NCBI GenBank assembly: GCA_021836865.1
Contig: JAKBHH010000013.1
Location: 1-56,129, forward strand
Length of the DNA stretch: 56,129 nucleotides
Source of the DNA: Acidobacteriota bacterium
GTDB lineage: Bacteria > Acidobacteriota > Terriglobia > Terriglobales > Acidobacteriaceae
Direction of reading: 5' to 3'
Made by a program: the position numbers and the translations under genes. The notes under the pieces were generated by a model, which was given only the letters and a program-made list of their open reading frames with translations, searched no databases and was not told the DNA's origin. This document shows positions 51,413 through 56,129 of this stretch, piece by piece (position 1 is the stretch's first letter; each line of letters opens with the position of its first letter).

Positions 51413-52891
51413 TCAGTTCGCCGCAGCGCTGCCAAACTCCCCGCCACCCGTTACAAACATCTTTTCGGCGGTGCCGCGCAGCACGCGATAGAGGGCAAAC
51501 TGCCGATGGGTAAGGCCGCGCAGCTCAAAGAGCAGCTCGCCGCGGTTATCGGCCATTGCATCCACGGCGTCGACCAGCTTCATGCGCGGCGTATCGTCCA
51601 GGTGCCCGCCGTCGGTCACGCTTTTGAAGAGCACCTTCACATTGCCGTAAAGGTCGGGCTGGGCAATCAGGGTCACAAACTTCTGGCTCTCGAGCGGCCC
51701 GTCCGTGTGCGCGGTCAGCACCAGGGTGGCCCCCGAGCCGTATGCCAGCTCGAAGACACGAAACTGCTCGTCCCTGAGAGGAGCGGGCAACTGCATCGGC
51801 TGGGGTGCGGCGGCTGCCGCCTTCTTGCGCGTGGAGCTGCTCTTGGCGGCAGGCGCGGCAGGCGCGGGCGGGTTCAGGCCCAGCGCGCTGCGCGCTATAT
51901 CCTCTAAATCGGCCTTCATCTTGATCCTGTCCGCCGGATTGGCCCACTTATAGTCCCACGGATGCTCGGGGCGGTTGCGAGGATCGGAGACGGCAACCAT
52001 CTGCTCCATATCCGCGGGCAGCCCCATCAGGCTCGGCGCCACCGGCGGGCCGTCCCCGGTGTACTTGCCGCGCAGCAGCCGCGGCCTGTCGGGGTCCGTG
52101 GCGCCGGCCAGCAACTCCACCGAGGCTGTATCCGTGGCAGGCTTCTGCGCCTTTGGTTTGCTCAACGTGGGCCGGTCAGGATCGGGAGCCGGGCCGCCTG
52201 CGGAGGCTACATCCGGCGACTTGGCGGCGCTGCTCGGCTGGTGCAGCGTAGGCCGGTCAGGGTCCGCTGCCGGGCTGCCGCTCCCGCTGCCGGCATCGCT
52301 GCCGGACGTAGTCGACTTGTGCAGCGTAGGCCGATCCGGGTCCGGCGGCGGTGCGGAGCTGGTTTGCGCCGATCCGGAGCCCGAGCCCTTGCCCGGCGCA
52401 TCGCCCGGATGATACTTGCGGTGCAGCACCGGCCGGTCGCTGTACTCATCGTCAATCTGCATCTGCGCCTGCTCCGGCGAGAACTGAGGTTTGGGCTTCG
52501 GCATCGGCTTCCAGCTTCCAAACCCAACCCACGAACCCTGCTCCTGGCCCGCGCTGTGCAAGTCAAAGACGCCTACATGCCGTCCGTCTTTCTCAAGAAT
52601 GTATTCCACGCCGCCATACACGGCCACCGGCGCAGGGCGCGCGAGATAGATCCCGCCATCCTGCAACTGGTCGCCATCAAAGACCGTGATGGGCACCAGG
52701 CGGCTCGTCTTGGGCTTGCCCACCGGCCCGGTCCACTCCAGCACGGCAACTGCCCGCAACGCCGGCTCGTCCTTGGACTTTTTTTCGACCTGGCCCGGAT
52801 ACTGCGCAAACGCCGGCAGCGCGGCCAGCAGCCCCACGGCCGCCACCGCTGTTCGCCCTGCCAACAAAAGACCTGCCCCACGCCAAGACAC
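51413..52891 (-). CDS. Secreted protein with DPDRP repeats
   Basis: A 492-residue protein. The start is taken as the GTG at 52891, which has GAGGT 9 bases upstream and directly begins a Sec signal peptide (MSWRGAGLLLAGRTAVAAVG ... AFA). The ATG at 52951 is only 14 bases from the divergent bcp start and has no ribosome-binding site. After a folded region (VAVLEWTGPVGKPKTSRLVPITVFDGDQLQDGGIYLARPAPVAVYGGVEYILE) comes a disordered stretch with five copies of DPDRPTLHK-like units (one begins SDRPVLHR), separated by Ser/Gly/Ala linkers. The C-terminal half is folded (AYGSGATLVLTAHTDGPLESQKFVTLIAQPDLYGN). No function known. Confidence 0.7.
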   Translation of the reverse strand: MSWRGAGLLLAGRTAVAAVGLLAALPAFAQYPGQVEKKSKDEPALRAVAVLEWTGPVGKPKTSRLVPITVFDGDQLQDGGIYLARPAPVAVYGGVEYILEKDGRHVGVFDLHSAGQEQGSWVGFGSWKPMPKPKPQFSPEQAQMQIDDEYSDRPVLHRKYHPGDAPGKGSGSGSAQTSSAPPPDPDRPTLHKSTTSGSDAGSGSGSPAADPDRPTLHQPSSAAKSPDVASAGGPAPDPDRPTLSKPKAQKPATDTASVELLAGATDPDRPRLLRGKYTGDGPPVAPSLMGLPADMEQMVAVSDPRNRPEHPWDYKWANPADRIKMKADLEDIARSALGLNPPAPAAPAAKSSSTRKKAAAAAPQPMQLPAPLRDEQFRVFELAYGSGATLVLTAHTDGPLESQKFVTLIAQPDLYGNVKVLFKSVTDGGHLDDTPRMKLVDAVDAMADNRGELLFELRGLTHRQFALYRVLRGTAEKMFVTGGGEFGSAAAN

Positions 52892-52965
52892 CGGATGCCC
52901 ACCTCGGGAATAATGCAAGCTAGCGGCCACCAAAGGCCCTCTATCTACCATACGAGGAATTCCCC

Positions 52966-53439
52966 ATGGAACTGCATGCGAAAGTTGCCGACTTCACGCT
53001 TCAGACCGACGAGGACAAAACGGTAAGCCTCTCCACCTTCGCCGGCAAGCCCGTCATTCTCTTCTTTTATCCCAGAGCCGACACTCCCGGCTGCACCATC
53101 GAGGCCTGCGGATTTCGCGACGCCTTCAAAAAGCTCCAGGCCGCCGGGGCAGTTGTACTGGGCATCTCCCGCGACACCCCGAAAGCTCAGGCCAAATTCC
53201 GCGCCAAGTTCGACCTTCCCTACACGCTCCTTGCTGATGTAGACGAGAAAGTCTGCAATCAGTTTGGCGTGCTCAAGGAAAAGAACATGTATGGCAAGAA
53301 GGTATGGGGCATTGAGCGCACCACTTTCCTGATTGGCCCCGACCAGACCCTGATTCACGTCTTTCCCAAGGTCACGCCCGAGGGACATGCCGAAGAGGTG
53401 CTTGCCCGGCTGAAGGAATGGAACAAAGCACACAAATAA
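52966..53439 (+). CDS. bcp: Peroxiredoxin, bacterioferritin-comigratory-protein (PrxQ) type
   Basis: A 157-residue thiol peroxidase with GAGGAA upstream of the ATG. FFYPRADTPGCTIEACGFRD carries the peroxidatic Cys43 and the resolving Cys48 (TPGC-x4-C), the classic Bcp arrangement. VVLGISRDTPKAQAKF and YGKKVWGIERTTFLIGPD complete the fold. It reduces H2O2 and organic hydroperoxides in the cytoplasm using thioredoxin, such as the TrxC-like protein in this window. Its last 22 bases overlap the next gene. Confidence 0.95.
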   Translation: MELHAKVADFTLQTDEDKTVSLSTFAGKPVILFFYPRADTPGCTIEACGFRDAFKKLQAAGAVVLGISRDTPKAQAKFRAKFDLPYTLLADVDEKVCNQFGVLKEKNMYGKKVWGIERTTFLIGPDQTLIHVFPKVTPEGHAEEVLARLKEWNKAHK

Positions 53440-54098
53440 GTCGCTCCGGCACCCGCCTGCCCGGCCGCCTGCTGCCCCGCGCCTTTTTTGAGGCCGCACC
53501 TGACCGCGTGGCCCCACTGGTGCTGGGCAAGCTGCTGATGCATCGCACCGCTGCGGGGCTGCTGGCAGGCAGAATCGTCGAGGCCGAGGCCTACCTTGGC
53601 CCGCACCACGATCCGCCCGACCCTGCTGCCCACTCCTTTCGCGGTCCCACGCCGCGCAACCGCGTGCTGTTCGGCCCCGCCGGCCACGCGTATGTCTATT
53701 CAATCTATGGCCGTTCGTTCTGCATGAACGTCAGTTGCGAGGCCGACGGACTGGCCGGGTGTGTCCTGCTGCGGGCGCTGGAACCGCTGGCGGGCCTTGA
53801 CCGGATGGCCGTGAATCGCGGCCTTGCCGGCCAAGCCGCACTGCGCAACCTGACCAGCGGCCCCGGAAGGCTCTGCCAGGCGCTGGGCCTGACGCGCGCG
53901 ACCCACAACGCCCTCGACCTGACCAGTCCGGAATCACCGCTCCAGATTCGCGACGACGGCTTCGTGACCGGAAATGTCCGCATCACCTCACGCATCGGCA
54001 TAAAGGCAGCCGTCCACTGGCCCCTGCGCTTCCTTGTCGAGGGTCATGGCTGCGTGTCCGGGCCGAGGAAATTTTCGGCCGCGCTGTCATCTTTCTGA
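53418..54098 (+). CDS. mpg: 3-methyladenine DNA glycosylase, AAG/MPG type
   Basis: A 226-residue protein. MEQSTQISRSGTRLPGRLLPRAFFEAAPDRVAPLVLGKLL, then GRIVEAEAYLGPHHDPPDPAAHSFRGPTPRN with the catalytic Glu of VEAEAYLG, RVLFGPAGHAYVYSIYG and the C-terminal SRIGIKAAVHWPLRF. These are the defining motifs of the alkyladenine glycosylase family, which excises alkylated or deaminated purines. The start lies 22 bases inside bcp, in another frame, so the genes are translationally coupled; internal starts are possible. The pairing suggests co-regulated oxidative and alkylation repair. Confidence 0.93.
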   Translation: MEQSTQISRSGTRLPGRLLPRAFFEAAPDRVAPLVLGKLLMHRTAAGLLAGRIVEAEAYLGPHHDPPDPAAHSFRGPTPRNRVLFGPAGHAYVYSIYGRSFCMNVSCEADGLAGCVLLRALEPLAGLDRMAVNRGLAGQAALRNLTSGPGRLCQALGLTRATHNALDLTSPESPLQIRDDGFVTGNVRITSRIGIKAAVHWPLRFLVEGHGCVSGPRKFSAALSSF

Positions 54099-54158
54099 GT
54101 CCCTGTGCCGTCATACTGACTAAGAGGTCATCCCATTCCGCGAGGAACATTCCGCTTG

Positions 54159-54698
54159 ATGTCCAAGTTCCCTGCTCTTGCCGCAGCGGTTGCACTCTCT
54201 TTGACCGCCATCGCCGTCACCAGCCATGCCCAGGCCCCGCAACAGCCTGCGGCCCAGAACCCGCCAGCCCAGGGGCAGAATCATTGGCCGGCGCCTCCGC
54301 CGCCCACCAACCTGCAGGTTCTGCCGAAGGACCTGACCGGCGAGCAGGTTCACGACATCATGCACAAGTGGGAGGGCGACCTCGGCACGGAGTGCAGCAC
54401 CTGTCACGCCGCCGACCCCAAGAACATTGGTCCCAACGGCCGGCCCAGGCTCAACTTTGCAGACGACTCGAAGAAAGAAAAGGCCACCGCGCGCACCATG
54501 TACAAAATGGTGGAGGAGATCAATACGCAGTACGTGGGCAAAGTCGACAGCTCCGGCATGCCTGTCACCTGCGGCACCTGCCATCGCGGAAAGCTGAGCC
54601 CCGACCCCTACATCCCGCCCAAGGAAGAAGCGCATGGGCACGACGCTCCTGCGCCTGCCCCGCCGACAAGCTTCACCGGCGGCATCCTGCCAAAGTAA
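54159..54698 (+). CDS. Exported two-haem cytochrome c, photosynthetic-reaction-centre-cytochrome-like
   Basis: A 179-residue protein. The ATG at 54159 has GAGGAA 12 bases upstream; a TTG one codon earlier is an alternative. Signal peptide MSKFPALAAAVALSLTAIAV with AQA cleavage, a Pro-rich linker, then two haem-binding motifs: CSTCH at residues 79-83 and CGTCH at 138-142. NLQVLPKDLTGEQVHDIMHKWEGDLG resembles the CytoC_RC family, whose full-length members bind four haems. This one has two, so it is a short relative. It is probably periplasmic and acts in electron transfer. The C-terminus (PPKEEAHGHDAPAPAPP) is flexible. Confidence 0.88.
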   Translation: MSKFPALAAAVALSLTAIAVTSHAQAPQQPAAQNPPAQGQNHWPAPPPPTNLQVLPKDLTGEQVHDIMHKWEGDLGTECSTCHAADPKNIGPNGRPRLNFADDSKKEKATARTMYKMVEEINTQYVGKVDSSGMPVTCGTCHRGKLSPDPYIPPKEEAHGHDAPAPAPPTSFTGGILPK

Positions 54699-54708
54699 GA
54701 GCCACCTT

Positions 54709-56129
54709 TCAGGGCTTCCATACAAACGTGGCCACCGATCCCGCCGGGATCGTAGTGGCCACCGTTTTTTTGTGGAAGACGAGGCCCACGGTCTGGCTCG
54801 TGGTACCCGCATTCAGCAGATAGAGGACCACCACGCCGTTCGGATTGCGAAACGCAACATCCTTGATCGAGCCGCCAGCAGGCTCATCCGAGGCCACGCG
54901 GACCGCGCCCGGCAGCAGGAATTTGCTGGCCTGGCCCAGCACGTAGTAATCCAGCTCCGGCTTCAGGCGCGGATGCTGGGCGTCAGTCAGATCCACCGTC
55001 AGCAAGCCGCGACAGGTATCGCATCCGCCCACAAACGGCCCGTGATTCTGGTCCGTCGCCAACGCCCACAGCACGTAGCTGCGCGCCCAGTTTCGCATCA
55101 CGGCGATCAACTCACCGGCCTCCTCGGCCAGCACATTGCCCTTCTGCCACGCACCGCCGCTGGACTCCGTCACCCACTGGCTCTTCTGTGGAAACTCCTC
55201 GTGATTCTTTGTCATTGCATCCGGCGTGCCCGCATAGTGGTGCCATGCCGTTCCTGCAGCCAGCGCGCCGGCCCTGGGATCCTTCAGCACCGTCTCGGGA
55301 TAATCGGGCCGGTCCCAGTTGTGGTCGTAGACCATCACCTTCGGGCTCAGGCTCGCCGCGGCCAGCGCCGGCCCCAGCGCCTCACCCAGAAACTTCGCCT
55401 GCTCCGCCGCCTCCATCTTCATGCCGCTGTAAGTGGGCGGCGCATACAGAGGCTCATTCTGCACGCTCAAGGCCCACACCGGCACGCCCGCGGCCTGATA
55501 CCCCTGGATCGTCTTCACCAGATAACTCGCGAAAGCCGCATAGAACTCCGGACGCAGGCCCGATGCCTCCTGCGTTGCCGGATTCGAGCCCAGCATCGAG
55601 CCCGTCGTCTTCATCCAGCCCGGCGGACTCCACGGCGTCAGCATCACGTGGATGCCAGGATTGATGCCCAGCGCCTGCTTGAGCAGCGGCAGGATGTACT
55701 CCTGATCGTGCGCCAGCGAGAAGTGATCGAGGTTGGCATCGGCCTGGCCCGCGGGCGTGGTGCAGGCCTTGGAGGACTGCTGGCAGAGGTCATCGAAGGA
55801 GTAAAACGTCACCGCCAGATCGGACGATCCCACCGGCTGACGCAGAAAGTTAAGCGCAATGCCGCCCTTGCGGTCGAAGAGCGTCTTGAAAGCTGCGGTT
55901 GTCTGGTCCGGCGATAGCTTCTTCGCAAACAGCCAGGCCGCCGCATCCGTCAGAGAAGCGCCAAATCCGTCGATCTCCTGGAAGCGCTGCGCGTCGTCCA
56001 CGGTAACCATTGGAACTCCGGGAAACGTTGCCTTGTCAAAGTAGAGCGACTCGCGCTGCGAGAGCGCCTCCAGAAGATCCGGCGTGGTCTGGTAGACCGC
56101 AATCTTTTGTGCGCCCGCGCCCGCGGCGG
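54709..56129 (-). CDS. Glycoside hydrolase family 30 enzyme (5' end outside window)
   Basis: The reading frame is open from the right edge to the stop at 54709, about 473 codons, so the start and probably a signal peptide lie outside. Visible features are FQEIDGFGASLTDAAAWLFAKKL, the usual N-terminal GH30 signature, MLTPWSPPGWMKTTGSM, the acid/base Glu in VQNEPLYAPPTYSGM and the nucleophile Glu in WVTESSGGAW. The C-terminal beta-sandwich ends TIPAGSVATFVWKP. The family includes glucosylceramidase-like and beta-glucanase/xylanase activities. The subfamily cannot be named from here. A stop of 10 bases separates it from the convergent cytochrome gene. Confidence 0.92.
   Translation of the reverse strand, partial: AAGAGAQKIAVYQTTPDLLEALSQRESLYFDKATFPGVPMVTVDDAQRFQEIDGFGASLTDAAAWLFAKKLSPDQTTAAFKTLFDRKGGIALNFLRQPVGSSDLAVTFYSFDDLCQQSSKACTTPAGQADANLDHFSLAHDQEYILPLLKQALGINPGIHVMLTPWSPPGWMKTTGSMLGSNPATQEASGLRPEFYAAFASYLVKTIQGYQAAGVPVWALSVQNEPLYAPPTYSGMKMEAAEQAKFLGEALGPALAAASLSPKVMVYDHNWDRPDYPETVLKDPRAGALAAGTAWHHYAGTPDAMTKNHEEFPQKSQWVTESSGGAWQKGNVLAEEAGELIAVMRNWARSYVLWALATDQNHGPFVGGCDTCRGLLTVDLTDAQHPRLKPELDYYVLGQASKFLLPGAVRVASDEPAGGSIKDVAFRNPNGVVVLYLLNAGTTSQTVGLVFHKKTVATTIPAGSVATFVWKP

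Noticed and set aside
52892-52951. ATG at 52951 as start of the DPDRP-repeat protein
   Set aside because: No ribosome-binding site, only 14 bases from the divergent bcp start, and it adds a non-hydrophobic segment before a good signal peptide.
54726-54745. Inverted repeat CGATCCCGCCGGGATCG near the GH30 stop
   Set aside because: It is within the coding region of the GH30 gene, is short, and is likely to be chance or of minor effect; not called as terminator.
1-56129. CRISPR arrays, insertion sequences, prophage genes, rRNA or tRNA genes
   Set aside because: Looked for direct-repeat arrays, transposase motifs, phage structural genes and RNA gene signatures; none convincing.

Overview
The window is GC-rich, densely coded chromosomal DNA from a Gram-negative bacterium, most likely an Acidobacteriota (Terriglobia/Acidobacteriaceae-like) genome. 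That placement is an inference. It rests on a TonB-dependent receptor with an N-terminal carboxypeptidase-regulatory-like domain, a DUF2934 protein, several outer-membrane beta-barrel proteins ending in Phe, and the general gene content. No rRNA, tRNA, CRISPR array, insertion sequence or phage gene was found, and codon usage looks even throughout. About 56 protein genes are supported. Several carry non-ATG starts or are under 70 codons.

Layout. 1-6 kb: the 5' part of a GT4 glycosyltransferase, two closely similar PHP-type metal-dependent phosphoesterase genes, and between them a VapBC-like toxin-antitoxin pair and an NAD(P)-binding oxidoreductase divergent from a TetR regulator with clear operators. 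6-14 kb: a LOG-family gene with a small membrane-protein partner, a secreted hypothetical protein, a second GT4 glycosyltransferase, a LolA-like periplasmic protein, and four tandem paralogous outer-membrane beta-barrel genes. 14-24 kb: gamma-glutamyltranspeptidase, a TIM-barrel isomerase/epimerase, the [NiFe]-hydrogenase maturation cluster hypA-hypB-(DUF1801)-hypC-hypD-hypE with a CRP/FNR-like palindrome before hypC, an aminotransferase, lrgAB and a hexose-6-phosphate mutarotase-like gene.

24-35 kb: two secreted proteins of unknown role (one LssY-C-like), the PcrA/UvrD helicase, a cold-shock protein with a long leader and a very strong terminator, an omega-subunit-like small protein, a lysine-rich 51-residue protein, an amino-acid permease that appears to start at CTG, an HNH nuclease, TrxC-type thioredoxin, thymidine kinase, adenosine deaminase and a small membrane protein. 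35-43 kb: a large TonB-dependent receptor, mutL, a winged-helix-like protein with a long basic tail, and cmk. 43-47 kb: two zinc-ribbon proteins and the pyrimidine operon pyrR-pyrB-pyrC. 47-56 kb: a DUF2934 protein, an alditol-oxidase-like flavoprotein, a fatty-acid desaturase, a secreted protein with DPDRP repeats, bcp overlapping a 3-methyladenine DNA glycosylase, a two-haem cytochrome, and a GH30 glycosidase that runs off the right end.

Functional threads: nucleotide metabolism (pyrRBC, cmk, tdk, adenosine deaminase), DNA repair (mutL, pcrA, mpg), redox defence (bcp, trxC), envelope functions (beta-barrels, TonB receptor, glycosyltransferases, desaturase), and a hydrogenase maturation set that lacks hypF and any hydrogenase structural gene here. 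I did not find an obvious wholly new multi-gene system. The best leads are the duplicated PHP genes, the four-gene beta-barrel array, the inserted DUF1801 gene and CRP/FNR-like site in the hyp cluster, the CTG-initiated permease, and the small basic or zinc-ribbon proteins.
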